A stretch of 64,000 bases of DNA from Planococcus circulans (GTDB lineage: Bacteria > Bacillota > Bacilli > Bacillales_A > Planococcaceae). The notes beneath the pieces were generated by a model that was not told the origin of the DNA, searched no databases, and worked only from the letters and a program-made list of their open reading frames with translations. A program made the translations under genes and the position numbers. The DNA lies in assembly GCF_020023385.1 (NCBI RefSeq), contig NZ_JAIQCL010000004.1, positions 186,001 through 250,000 on the forward strand. The letters are read 5' to 3'. Of the stretch, positions 15,483 to 23,577 are shown piece after piece; position 1 is the stretch's first letter, and every line of letters starts with the position of its first letter.

Positions 15483-18400
15483 TTATTTGAGGAGAAATTT
15501 TGTCCGGCTGTAGCCTTCTTTTGATTTCTCGACTTCCAAGATGGCCGGAATCGCTGCCTTCAGTTCCTGCACATGTGAAATGACGCCGATCATGCGTCCT
15601 GATTTTTGCAGGTCAATCAAAGTTTCAATTGATTTGTTGAGCGACTCTTCGTCCAGTGAACCGAAGCCTTCATCGATGAACATTGTATCAATTGAGACAT
15701 TTCCCTGGAAACTTTGGATGACGTCTGCCATTCCAAGTGCCAGGCACAGCGAAGCATTGAACTTTTCCCCGCCTGACATGGTCTTCACATCACGCGTCTG
15801 CCCTGTATAAGCATCGTAGACGTCCAAACCCAATCCACTTTGTTTGCCGCGTGATTCCTGGCGATCGCTGCGGATCAAGTGGAACTGGCCGTTGGACAAA
15901 TTCTTCAGCCGCTCATTGGCCGATAGGATGATCTGCTCCAAATACTCGATTTGGAGATAGCGTTCAAATGAAAGCTTCAAACCGTTCTGGCCCCGGAGCA
16001 TGTCGTGAAGATCCGCAATCCGATTCAGGGTTTGCTCAGCTTCGAGCGCTTTTCCAATCACCTTCTGGATGCTGGCGATCAAAAGCGCCCCTGCTTTTTC
16101 GAAGTCCTGCGAACGGTTGCGTTCCGCAAGCGCCTGTTCATAAGCTTCTTTCAACTCCGCCAGCTCTGCTGCTGCCTGGCTCAAATCTTTTCGGCTTTGA
16201 GCAGAGAGCAGTTCTTCCAGTTCACCGACCTGTTGCTGCAGAGTATGGCGTGCCTGGCTGAATTTCTGGATATCCTTTTTCAAAGCTGCAAAAGCCGCAT
16301 CCCCCAGTTTTGCCTGTTGATAGGCTTCTTCAGACTCAAATGCCGATTTTTCCAGCGCTTCCGCAAATTGTTGCTGTGCTTTGTCTTTCTTGCCGGCTAT
16401 TTCTTCTGCGGTAGCTTTGGCATGACGCACGGAAACCAGAGAACTTGCCAGCCCTTCTTTCGATTTTTGGAACTGGTCCTGAGCGCTTGTCCAGCTTTGC
16501 TCCAACTGCTGCCTGCGTGAAGCTGTCTGCTCCAATTGTTGCTTCAGAACAGACAATTCCCGCAGTTCTTCTGGTACCGCAGCCAGTTCGTTTTCATAGA
16601 CTGCCTTGGCTGTTTGGCAAGAAGCTTGCTGTTTCTGCACTCTTTCCGCTATTCCGTGTCTGTTCTGTTCCAGTTGCTCAATTTTTTGGGAACAGATCGC
16701 CACCTGCTCTTTCCATTTCCGCATTTCCTGTTTGCCGACTTGCTGTTTCTTCGTCAGCTCAGTTAACTTTCGTTTCGTTTGTTCCAGCTGGAGCGCTTGC
16801 TCTTCAATCTGGCCCGCTGCCAGTTTCAAGTCCGCCAGATCTTGTCCTTTTTGGTCCAGTTGTTCCTGCACAGCAAACAGTTTAGCTGAAGCATTGCGGT
16901 ATTCTCTATCTACTCCATCAAATTCTGTTTTCGCCGCTTCCACTTGTTCTTTCGTCACCATCTGGCCTTCGATTTTCAACTCTGTTCCAGGGTGATCCAA
17001 GCTTCCACAGACAGGGCAGGCTTCCCCGGCGCGCAACTGTCCGGCAAGAACATGCGCCTGATCGGCAAACCACTGCGCTTCCAATTGGCGATAAGCTGAA
17101 TCTGCCTGCTCAAAGGCCATCTTTTGTTCTTTCTCAAGAGCCTGTTGCTGCTGTTCCTGGAGTTTCAGCGAGATATACTCACTTGTTACGCGGCTCTTTT
17201 CAGTTACGGCTGCCAGTTCCTGCTGTGTTTCATCAGACAATTCCAAAAAATCTTCCAGCTCGATAACTTTTTCATCCAATTGCTTTTTCTCATCTTTTTG
17301 GGCGGCGAATTCTTCTTCCGCTTGCTTCAAAAGCTTTTCCGATTGCCGCACGTTTTTCTCCTGGCGGTCAAGATTGTCTTTTTTCTGGTCCAACTCCTGG
17401 ATGGCAGGCAATAGCTTTTCCAAATAGACAAGCTGCTCACGCAATTGGTCGCGTTCACCTTGAAGCGCCTGTTGGGCAATAAAGCTTGCCTCAGCAGAAA
17501 GCTTTGTTTGTTCCGATTGCTCTTGTTGTTGGATGGCCGCTTTCAGAAGCTCATTTTTTTCGATTTCATTGTTGCGCAACTCATGAAACAAACTCTCGAT
17601 CCCCGAAATGTAGCTGGCACGCTCTGCCGCTTGCAACGCTTTTTCCTTGTCTGCATAGTCTAATTGCAGTTGGTCGAGCCGTTCAAGCTGGCCTTTCTTT
17701 TCATCCAGTTCATCGAAACGGCCATTCCACTTTTTCGCTTCGTGATAGGCGGTCATTTTATCGGTATGGAGCTGATATACAGCCTGATACTTCTGTTCAT
17801 CCAGACTGATCTTATCCTTGTAATAAACGACTTCTTTTTCCAGGCCGTCCAGCACCTGATTGATGTTCATATGTTCGCGGCCCAATACTTCAAACAGCGC
17901 AGAATCACGTTGCGGCAAGGAAGTGGCGATCCGCTGGACGAAGCTGTTCAGGTCATGTTGTTCGCGCTCAAATTTTTTCGCCGCCTCATCCTTCTTCTGC
18001 TTGAGGCGTTCACTGATCAGTTTATACGGCTCCGTCTTAAAGATTTTCCGGAGAATCTCTTCTTTGTTATCTGTTTCAGATGTCAGGAGTTTACGGAATT
18101 CGCCTTGCGGCAGCATGACGATTTGGCTGAACTGATTTTGCGTGAGGCCGATGATTTCTTCCACCCGACGGTTGATCTCCGAGACGATCTGTCGCTCAAC
18201 ACATGGCTTTTCGCCTTCTGCACTGCGTTCAAAGAATTCATAGCGTTCCCCGGTTGCGCTTTTATTGCCTTTTTTGACATGGCCCATCTGGCGCAGGATC
18301 CGGTAGATCTTGCCGTGGATTTCAAATTCCATTTCCACACAGGTATGGGTCGCGTCATCCGCAAAGTCGCTTCTCAAGATACGTGATTCACTGCGGTCAG

Positions 18401-18575
18401 AGCCGCTCGCTGAACCATATAAAGCAAAACAGATGCCGTCAAAGATGGTGGTCTTCCCCGAACCCGTGCTGCCTGAAATGACAAACAGCTGGTTTCCCTG
18501 CAAGTCAGCGAAATCGATTTCTTCAGTGTTTTTATAAGGACCGAATGCAGTCATCTTCAGTTTTAACGGTCTCAT
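15483..18575 (-). CDS. sbcC: Exonuclease subunit SbcC (Rad50-like SMC ATPase)
   Basis: A 1030-residue Rad50-type ATPase that with SbcD opens hairpins and trims blocked or broken DNA ends. The N-terminal half has Walker A GSTGSGKTTIFDG (about residue 35). Two long coiled-coil arms flank the zinc hook ACPVCGSLDHPG near residue 520. The C-terminal part has the signature MSGGEKFNASLCLALGMA and Walker B DTMFIDEGFGSLDEE. Its ATG overlaps the sbcD stop (ATGA at 18572-18575). Expression should follow the sbcD promoter and its LexA-like box at 19767-19779. Confidence 0.97.
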   Translation of the reverse strand: MRPLKLKMTAFGPYKNTEEIDFADLQGNQLFVISGSTGSGKTTIFDGICFALYGSASGSDRSESRILRSDFADDATHTCVEMEFEIHGKIYRILRQMGHVKKGNKSATGERYEFFERSAEGEKPCVERQIVSEINRRVEEIIGLTQNQFSQIVMLPQGEFRKLLTSETDNKEEILRKIFKTEPYKLISERLKQKKDEAAKKFEREQHDLNSFVQRIATSLPQRDSALFEVLGREHMNINQVLDGLEKEVVYYKDKISLDEQKYQAVYQLHTDKMTAYHEAKKWNGRFDELDEKKGQLERLDQLQLDYADKEKALQAAERASYISGIESLFHELRNNEIEKNELLKAAIQQQEQSEQTKLSAEASFIAQQALQGERDQLREQLVYLEKLLPAIQELDQKKDNLDRQEKNVRQSEKLLKQAEEEFAAQKDEKKQLDEKVIELEDFLELSDETQQELAAVTEKSRVTSEYISLKLQEQQQQALEKEQKMAFEQADSAYRQLEAQWFADQAHVLAGQLRAGEACPVCGSLDHPGTELKIEGQMVTKEQVEAAKTEFDGVDREYRNASAKLFAVQEQLDQKGQDLADLKLAAGQIEEQALQLEQTKRKLTELTKKQQVGKQEMRKWKEQVAICSQKIEQLEQNRHGIAERVQKQQASCQTAKAVYENELAAVPEELRELSVLKQQLEQTASRRQQLEQSWTSAQDQFQKSKEGLASSLVSVRHAKATAEEIAGKKDKAQQQFAEALEKSAFESEEAYQQAKLGDAAFAALKKDIQKFSQARHTLQQQVGELEELLSAQSRKDLSQAAAELAELKEAYEQALAERNRSQDFEKAGALLIASIQKVIGKALEAEQTLNRIADLHDMLRGQNGLKLSFERYLQIEYLEQIILSANERLKNLSNGQFHLIRSDRQESRGKQSGLGLDVYDAYTGQTRDVKTMSGGEKFNASLCLALGMADVIQSFQGNVSIDTMFIDEGFGSLDEESLNKSIETLIDLQKSGRMIGVISHVQELKAAIPAILEVEKSKEGYSRTKFLLK

Positions 18576-19738
18576 GACTTCACCTCTTCTTTTTCAGCAG
18601 GTTCCTCATGAAGGAACTCCTGAAGTACGTCTTTGAAAATATCAGCGGTTTCATCTGTTGCTTTCTCACCTTTCACTTCCTCGTAAAAGGCATGGAATAA
18701 AGACAGGGAATCCATTTTTCGGCGTGAACCGGCGTCACTTTGCATCATGCTTCCCGAAAAGTTTCTTCTTTCCACATGCATGGCGTTCGGGTAGACTGAG
18801 CGCACTTTTTCCATCGGAAACAGTACCGGCGCATCGTCCAATAAAGTCACGAAGACAAAATCGTCACTGATTTCATGGCGCAGAATTTCATCCATCGTGC
18901 CTTCGACCGTACGCATATTGCGCCTTGGGGAAAATAGCCGCTTGGTTACCGAAACCTCTCCTGCTGCATCCATTTCAACAATGTGGAAGCCTTTTTGATG
19001 ATGTTCTTCTGAAATCGAATATTTTAAAGGAGAGCCCGAATAACGGATGGTTTCATTCCGTACATAATGGGCTTTGTGCAAATGGCCGAGAGCAGTATAG
19101 TGGAAACCTTCAAAATGATGGGCATCCACATGCTCTGCTCCGCCGATCGACAGCGGACGTTCAGAATCGCTGGTATTCTCTTCCTGTTCCCCGTGAGGCG
19201 TGACAAAGGCATGGCCGACAAAGACATGTCGGGCTTGTGTGTCATACGCGACTTTGATGTTTTCAGTGATAGCCTTCATGGCGTCATTATGGCTGCGGAT
19301 CGCATCGTCTCCAAACGCATAGCGCACCATCGAGGGATCCGTATAAGGCACCAGATGGAAATGGACTTCTCCGAACTGGTCGTTCAGGACAACCGCCTGA
19401 TGCTCTTTATGGACATGGCCCGCGATATGGAGTTCGTTCATCTTCATCAACCGGCTGCCGAAGTTCAACCTTCCTGGGCTGTCATGGTTCCCCGCTACTG
19501 CCAGGACCGGCGTATTCAAATCCAACACGATTTTCGCCAACACCTCATCCAGTAAGTTGACAGCGTCGGTTGGCGGCACTGCCCGGTCATAAAGATCTCC
19601 TGCAATGATCACAGCATCAGGCTGTTCTTCTTTTATTGCATCTATGAATTGCGCCAGCAAAAACTGCTGTTCTTCTGTCATGTAAATTCCTTGGACCAGC
19701 TTGCCTAAATGCCAGTCAGCGGTATGAAAAAACTTCAT
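18572..19738 (-). CDS. sbcD: Exonuclease subunit SbcD (Mre11-like nuclease)
   Basis: A 388-residue metallophosphoesterase nuclease, partner of SbcC. The metal-binding motifs appear in order: HTADWHLGK (residues 5-13), AGDLYDR, AGNHDSPGRL, VGHAFVTPHG and the LGHLHKAH motif near residue 230. The ATG at 19738 has AAAGGGG 8-9 nt upstream; the open frame to 19804 runs through the promoter and is not used. First gene of the sbcDC operon, divergent from the small gene at 19869. Confidence 0.97.
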   Translation of the reverse strand: MKFFHTADWHLGKLVQGIYMTEEQQFLLAQFIDAIKEEQPDAVIIAGDLYDRAVPPTDAVNLLDEVLAKIVLDLNTPVLAVAGNHDSPGRLNFGSRLMKMNELHIAGHVHKEHQAVVLNDQFGEVHFHLVPYTDPSMVRYAFGDDAIRSHNDAMKAITENIKVAYDTQARHVFVGHAFVTPHGEQEENTSDSERPLSIGGAEHVDAHHFEGFHYTALGHLHKAHYVRNETIRYSGSPLKYSISEEHHQKGFHIVEMDAAGEVSVTKRLFSPRRNMRTVEGTMDEILRHEISDDFVFVTLLDDAPVLFPMEKVRSVYPNAMHVERRNFSGSMMQSDAGSRRKMDSLSLFHAFYEEVKGEKATDETADIFKDVLQEFLHEEPAEKEEVKS

Positions 19739-19766
19739 CGGAATGCCCCTTTCTTTGTTCGCAAAA

Positions 19767-19813
19767 GAATATATGTTCGTTCCATTATACACGATACTAC
19801 ACACTTGTTTTAA
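19767..19813 (-). promoter_or_regulatory. sbcDC promoter with LexA-like box
   Basis: On the minus strand TTAAAA (19808-19813), an 18-nt spacer and a perfect TATAAT (19784-19789) precede CGAACATATATTC (19767-19779). That differs at one half-site base from the Bacillus LexA consensus CGAAC-N4-GTTCG and lies just downstream of the -10, a position suited to repression. SbcDC is reported as SOS-induced in Staphylococcus aureus. Confidence 0.6.
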
Positions 19814-19847
19814 CCAGGACTATGTTTTATACTAAGAACAAACGTTC
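19805..19847 (+). promoter_or_regulatory. SOS promoter of the small WYL-type gene
   Basis: TTGTTT (19805-19810), 17-nt spacer, TATACT (19828-19833), then GAACAAACGTTC (19836-19847). The box sits in a longer palindrome TAAGAAC-N4-GTTCTTA and fits the Bacillus-type LexA site GAAC-N4-GTTC exactly. It covers the expected transcription start. Confidence 0.72.
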
Positions 19848-19868
19848 TTATTAAGAGGAGGGGTACTC

Positions 19869-20090
19869 ATGAAAGCACAGATACTCAAGGCTTTTAGCCA
19901 GCAGCAACTTATCGACATGATGTATATGGCCAATGATGGCAGCATCAGCAAACGCCGCGTCAAAATTTTGAAGGTCAGCGGAGATTCGTTCCAGGCCTAT
20001 TGTTTTCTGCGCCGCAGGAAACGGACCTTTAAAATGGAGAATGTACTTTCATTGATGCCTGTCATCCCTAAAGAGCGCCAGATCATTTAA
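19869..20090 (+). CDS. Small WYL-domain-like protein, probably SOS-controlled
   Basis: A 73-residue protein preceded by AGAGGAGGGG. After a short N-terminal helix the rest fits the core of a WYL domain: a strand with IDMMYMANDGSISKRRV, then DSFQAYCFLRRRKRTFKMENV, matching the AYC..R...R.F.ld.I pattern, and the LMP end. There is no DNA-binding domain, unlike most WYL regulators, so it is a free-standing ligand- or nucleic-acid-binding module. The promoter carries a perfect LexA-type box and is divergent from sbcDC, which suggests a role in the DNA damage response. I do not know a gene name. Confidence 0.75.
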   Translation: MKAQILKAFSQQQLIDMMYMANDGSISKRRVKILKVSGDSFQAYCFLRRRKRTFKMENVLSLMPVIPKERQII

Positions 20091-20142
20091 GCTCGCCCGC
20101 CCTTATGATACACTGGAAGAAATGGTTTTGGAGGGTGAAATG

Positions 20143-20583
20143 ATGAGATTAACTGTTTACCTTGCCGGGGAGATCCATAGCGCCTGGCGTGAAGAAATCA
20201 AAAAAAAATCAGCCGCTTTAGATTTGCCCATCGATTTTGTCGGTCCGATGGAAATCCATGAGTGTTCTGACAACATCGGTGAAGAAATACTCGGTCCACA
20301 GCATGACGCCATTGCTAAAGACCAAGCCGCTTCCAGCTTCAATAATTTGCGCACCGGCGTCCTGATGCACAAAGCCGATTTGGTCATCGCCCTTTTCGGC
20401 GAACAGTACAAGCAATGGAATACGGCGATGGATGCCAGCACAGCTCTTGCTTCAGGAAAGCCCGTCATCATCATCCGCCCGGAGAAATTGCATCATCCAT
20501 TAAAGGAATTATCCCGAAAAGCAAACGCCACAGTCGAAACCTGTGACCAAGCAATCAAAGCCTTAACTTATATCTTCGAATAA
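20143..20583 (+). CDS. ytoQ: YtoQ family protein
   Basis: A 146-residue cytoplasmic protein starting MRLTVYLAGEIHSAWR, with the GPMEIHECSDNIGEEILGPQ and FGEQYKQWNTAMDASTALASGKP blocks typical of YtoQ. The fold resembles nucleoside 2-deoxyribosyltransferases or SLOG/TIR-like nucleotide-binding domains, with Glu17-like and Asn residues near a possible nucleotide pocket. No function is established. Of two adjacent ATGs (20140, 20143) the second has better spacing from GGAGG. It follows the WYL-type gene by 50 nt and may be read from the same SOS promoter, since no other promoter or terminator stands out between them. Confidence 0.85.
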   Translation: MRLTVYLAGEIHSAWREEIKKKSAALDLPIDFVGPMEIHECSDNIGEEILGPQHDAIAKDQAASSFNNLRTGVLMHKADLVIALFGEQYKQWNTAMDASTALASGKPVIIIRPEKLHHPLKELSRKANATVETCDQAIKALTYIFE

Positions 20584-20638
20584 AAACAGCCACTCGCCCC
20601 TTAAAAGATACAAGGTGCGAGTGGCTGTTTTCTTTTTT
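20583..20638 (+). terminator. Strong terminator after ytoQ
   Basis: AAAACAGCCACTCGC pairs fully with GCGAGTGGCTGTTTT (right arm 20617-20631) and is followed by CTTTTTT. Confidence 0.93.
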
Positions 20639-20643
20639 ATTCG

Positions 20644-20847
20644 TCAGACTGTAGACAAAGCCTGACCAAAATGTATAGCGGTGCCTAATCCCCAAGCGGT
20701 CCGGCCACTTCGCTTTCCGTGGGCTCAGCTTCAGCCTCCTCGTCACTGAAAAACCCATGCTCCTGAAGCGCAGGATCTGGTATAAACAGGATGAAATGCG
20801 TATTCATTCTTTAAATGACAGCAATAGTCTTTTGTCTACAAGCTCAA
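20644..20847 (-). repeat. Intergenic repeat element, short copy (204 bp)
   Basis: Read on the minus strand the element starts TTGAGCTTGTAGACA and ends CTTTGTCTACAGTCTGA. About 86 bp at the left and 103 bp at the right match the longer copy at 37060-37504 with few changes, while the ~250 bp middle of that copy is absent. The ends carry short inverted repeats (TGTAGACA/TGTCTACA). It lies between two terminators of converging genes. No protein is credible in it. Confidence 0.88.
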
Positions 20848-20849
20848 CC

Positions 20850-20881
20850 AATAAAAAAAGCCCCAAAGGGCTTTTTTTATT
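20850..20881. terminator. Perfect 14-bp bidirectional terminator
   Basis: AATAAAAAAAGCCC and GGGCTTTTTTTATT flank a 4-nt loop CAAA. The stop of the DUF4870 gene lies in the right arm. Confidence 0.9.
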
Positions 20882-21188
20882 GGTACCAGCTTCCGACTAT
20901 CGGGTAATCGAATTGCTCGTTGTTTAAAGCTCTGATAATCCCCATTATCGGGATGATGATGCCCATCAGTCCGAAAACGATCAGCATTGGAATGCCGATA
21001 AGGAATATGACCAACCAGCTGGAAATAAAGAGCAAGGCGCCAATAACGAGTTGGAACAGCATCGCTTGGATTGACAGCTTCTTCACTTCTTTATCCATTG
21101 AAATCAGAAACACAATTACCGGGACAAGAAACGGAGCAAAAAACGCACTGGCGTGGACGAGTATTTTTAAACCTGTGTTTTCCATCAT
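20877..21188 (-). CDS. DUF4870 domain-containing small membrane protein
   Basis: A 103-residue membrane protein with three hydrophobic segments. The pattern LVHASAFFAPFLVPVIVFLI, the charged turn DKEVKKLSIQAMLFQLVIG and the closing PIMGIIRALNNEQFDYPI are characteristic of DUF4870 (Tic20-like) proteins. No function is established. Monocistronic with its own terminator. Confidence 0.85.
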   Translation of the reverse strand: MMENTGLKILVHASAFFAPFLVPVIVFLISMDKEVKKLSIQAMLFQLVIGALLFISSWLVIFLIGIPMLIVFGLMGIIIPIMGIIRALNNEQFDYPIVGSWYQ

Positions 21189-21256
21189 GTTAGCCTCCAG
21201 TCGAATCTTTCTTATACTCTATATACGGATGGCCGACTGAAAAGTTTCAGATTTTA

Positions 21257-22237
21257 TTAGCTGTTGCGTAAAACAACTTTGCCGAATTGGCTGCCGGAAG
21301 CTAAATGGTCAAACGCTTCCTGTGCCTGGTCCAACGGAAATGATTTATCGATGACCGGCTTCGTAGTAAAAGACTCCATATGCGACAGCATCGCCCGCAA
21401 TTCTTCCCGGCTTCCCATCGTCGACCCAAACAATTGATATTGTCCGTAAAAGAATTTACGAAGGTTGAAATCGACTGTGTCTTCGGTTGTCGCTCCGAAA
21501 ATGACAATCCGGCCGCCTTTTTTAAGAACATCGAGTGACCGGTTGAAAGTAGCCGCTCCTACGCTGTCAATGACAAGGTCGATGGTTTCATCCGCCAATT
21601 CCTTCGGCCAGTCGCTGTCAGTTGGGATAGCCAGATCGGCTCCAATCTTTTCAGCCTGCTGACGTTTCTCTTCGCTTCTGGAAGTGACGATCACTCGAGC
21701 GCCCATATTCTTCGCGAACTGAATCAAAAATGTTGCGACACCGCTTCCTGCTCCAGGGATAAACAAGGTATCGCCTTTTTTCAGCTGGCCTTTCGTGAAT
21801 AAGGCACGGTATCCGGTCAATGCCGGCAATGCCAGGCTGCCAGCCTCTTCCCAGCTCAGATAACGCGGTTTCTTTTCCAGTTGTTCGGCGGATATCGCAA
21901 TTTTTTCGGCAAAAGTCCCGTGGTCAGGCATTCCCAAAATATCAAATTCTGCTGGCGGGGCGTCACTGTTTGTATGCCAACGTAAAGCAGGATTGATGAT
22001 CACTTCGTCTCCATAAGCAAAGTCGATTACATCATCGCCTACCGACTCCACTATACCCGCTCCGTCAGAACCGATGATCAAAGCTTCCGGCTTATCTCCG
22101 TAACGCTTGATCAAGCCTAAATCTCTGCGGTTTATGCCGGCTGCCCGTAAGGATACGATGACCTCTCCCGGTTTCGCTCGGGGCTCTTCCATTTCTTTCA
22201 CTTTCAATTCACCGGATTCTATTACAAATGCTTTCAC
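21257..22237 (-). CDS. Zinc-independent MDR/quinone-oxidoreductase-like dehydrogenase
   Basis: A 326-residue medium-chain dehydrogenase/reductase. GroES-like N-half with MKAFVIESGELKV and GSDGAGIVESVG, then a Rossmann half with IPGAGSGVATFLIQFAK (about residues 160-177) and the SQFGKVVL end. The catalytic-zinc cysteine is absent (GINRRDLGL in its place), and no structural four-Cys zinc loop is present, as in quinone oxidoreductases that use NADPH. GTG at 22237 is preferred, since AAGGG lies 8 nt before it; an upstream GTG at 22246 overlaps that site. It directly follows the ArsA-type ATPase gene and may share its transcript. Confidence 0.87.
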   Translation of the reverse strand: MKAFVIESGELKVKEMEEPRAKPGEVIVSLRAAGINRRDLGLIKRYGDKPEALIIGSDGAGIVESVGDDVIDFAYGDEVIINPALRWHTNSDAPPAEFDILGMPDHGTFAEKIAISAEQLEKKPRYLSWEEAGSLALPALTGYRALFTKGQLKKGDTLFIPGAGSGVATFLIQFAKNMGARVIVTSRSEEKRQQAEKIGADLAIPTDSDWPKELADETIDLVIDSVGAATFNRSLDVLKKGGRIVIFGATTEDTVDFNLRKFFYGQYQLFGSTMGSREELRAMLSHMESFTTKPVIDKSFPLDQAQEAFDHLASGSQFGKVVLRNS

Positions 22238-22242
22238 TCTAT

Positions 22243-23175
22243 TCACCCTTCCTGAAAATATTCACTGAATAACTCCAATTGCGTCTTGCTGATGATGTCC
22301 TGTGAGAAAAGTGGAACATGGATCAGTTGTTGTTTCGGGAAAGTTTCTGTAATCTGCTGCAGGTATTTCTTTTCGTGCTTTTTCCGTTCCAATAAAAATT
22401 CACCATCCGCCTCTTCCGGCAATATCTTATTGATGATCAAGGTCTTCACATGAAGATGATAATTATGCAGCAGGTCAAGCGCTTTTTTCGTCTCCAAAAT
22501 AGGCAGGCGTTCGGGATTCAGCACAAAGATAAACCCAGTTTCCTGTTCATCGAGCAAGAGATCCCGTGCTTTCGAAAAGCGCTCCTGCCGCTCTCTCAAC
22601 ACATCGTAAATCGGATCTTCCCGTGGTTCGCCGTCATTCAACAGCTGCGTGTAATTTTCATTGGTTTTCCGGCGCTTTTCAAGCAGCCCTTCAATCCACA
22701 CGCCCATCAACTCAGGCAGTGTCAGCAGCCGGATTGTATGTCCAGTCGGTGCAGTGTCGAACACCAGCTTATCGAAATTCTTACGCTCTTCCAGAATGAT
22801 GTGGATCAGCTTATCGAATAACGCCGCTTCGTCTGCGCCTGGAGAGGCTTTAGCTGTATCCAGCTGCCGGTTCACTTCTTCCATCATGCTGGAATGGACG
22901 GTGCCTTTGATATTGGCTTTTACCGTTTTAATATAATTATCTGTTTCAATTTCCGGGTCGATTTCAAGAGCATAAAGATTCTCAGCAATCGCTTTTGTTT
23001 TGCCGCCAATTTTTTGATTGAAGATATCCCCTACATTATGGGCTGGATCAGTGGAAATCAATAAAGTCTTATAGCCATTCTTAGCTGACCTCCAGGCAAT
23101 GGCCGCAGCTGATGTCGATTTTCCGACGCCGCCTTTCCCTCCGACAAAAATAATGTTTTTTGACAGTACATCCAT
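22243..23175 (-). CDS. ArsA/Get3-type ATPase
   Basis: A single-domain, 310-residue P-loop ATPase of the ArsA family. Deviant Walker A GGKGGVGKSTSAAAIAW (residues 12-28), switch II signature DTAPTGHTIRLL and LNPERLPILETKKALDLL are present. Bacterial single-domain ArsA proteins are often not arsenite pumps; no arsB, arsR or arsC is nearby. The gene lies 23 bp after a small protein ending in two cysteines and downstream of cstA in the same direction. A role in handling a cofactor or membrane protein for that cluster is my inference. GAGGG gives a good ribosome site. Confidence 0.9.
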   Translation of the reverse strand: MDVLSKNIIFVGGKGGVGKSTSAAAIAWRSAKNGYKTLLISTDPAHNVGDIFNQKIGGKTKAIAENLYALEIDPEIETDNYIKTVKANIKGTVHSSMMEEVNRQLDTAKASPGADEAALFDKLIHIILEERKNFDKLVFDTAPTGHTIRLLTLPELMGVWIEGLLEKRRKTNENYTQLLNDGEPREDPIYDVLRERQERFSKARDLLLDEQETGFIFVLNPERLPILETKKALDLLHNYHLHVKTLIINKILPEEADGEFLLERKKHEKKYLQQITETFPKQQLIHVPLFSQDIISKTQLELFSEYFQEG

Positions 23176-23198
23176 TCTATTCCCTCATTCCTAAAAAA

Positions 23199-23462
23199 CT
23201 AACAGCAGCGAATGCCGGTTAACGGTGATTTATCCATACCCATCCGCAGATGCCAGTCATGGAATTCTTCAATCATGTACGGATACAGTTCCAAGGTGTA
23301 ATAATAAACAGGATTGGGGATCCCCAACATCTCCGAGTAGAGCATCAGGAGAAAGAGATCATCCTCATCCCGAAGTTCACGTGCAATTTCAGTGCGATGC
23401 GGCAATTCAAGGACGGCTTCGTAAAAAGCGATCAATTGCTTTAATTTATCGAACACCAACAT
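23199..23462 (-). CDS. Small protein with C-terminal Cys-Cys (cory-CC-star-like)
   Basis: An 87-residue protein with no signal peptide or membrane span, rich in acidic and aromatic residues (MLYSEMLGIPNPVYYYTLEL, EFHDWHLRMGMDKSPL) and ending GIRCC followed at once by the stop. This matches my memory of the small proteins that NCBI calls cory-CC-star, known for an invariant terminal CC; the name is from memory and unchecked. It lies between cstA and the ArsA-type ATPase gene, all on one strand. The terminal thiols could bind a metal or cluster handed over by the ATPase. Ribosome site GAGGTG is well placed. Confidence 0.78.
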   Translation of the reverse strand: MLVFDKLKQLIAFYEAVLELPHRTEIARELRDEDDLFLLMLYSEMLGIPNPVYYYTLELYPYMIEEFHDWHLRMGMDKSPLTGIRCC

Positions 23463-23490
23463 ATCAGCACCTCTTCCTTAATATAAACGG

Positions 23491-23517
23491 AAGGGATCAC
23501 AAAATTCATGATCCCTT
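23491..23517 (-). terminator. Weak hairpin between cstA and the CC-terminal protein gene
   Basis: AAGGGATCA pairs with TGATCCCTT over 9 bp, but lacks a T tract. It lies upstream of the small gene's start, downstream of cstA, so it may only slow read-through from cstA or stabilise the upstream RNA. Confidence 0.4.
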
Positions 23518-23577
23518 GGCCGCCTACCTATTTTTCCCCATCAGCGGGAAGAGTCCCCCGCTAATTGAATTTTTGAT

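Noticed and set aside
15483..18575. Several long frames antisense to sbcC
   Set aside because: They mirror the biased codons of the SbcC coiled coil; no ribosome sites or recognisable domains.
20555..20758. Open frame reading MGFSVTRRLKLSPRKAK… on the minus strand
   Set aside because: It lies in the intergenic repeat; the same reading shows up in the other copy at 37402-37596 with different ends and no ribosome site. It is a by-product of the repeat.
22243..23175. Arsenic resistance operon
   Set aside because: The ATPase has the ArsA fold but there is no arsB, arsC, arsR or arsD in the neighbourhood.
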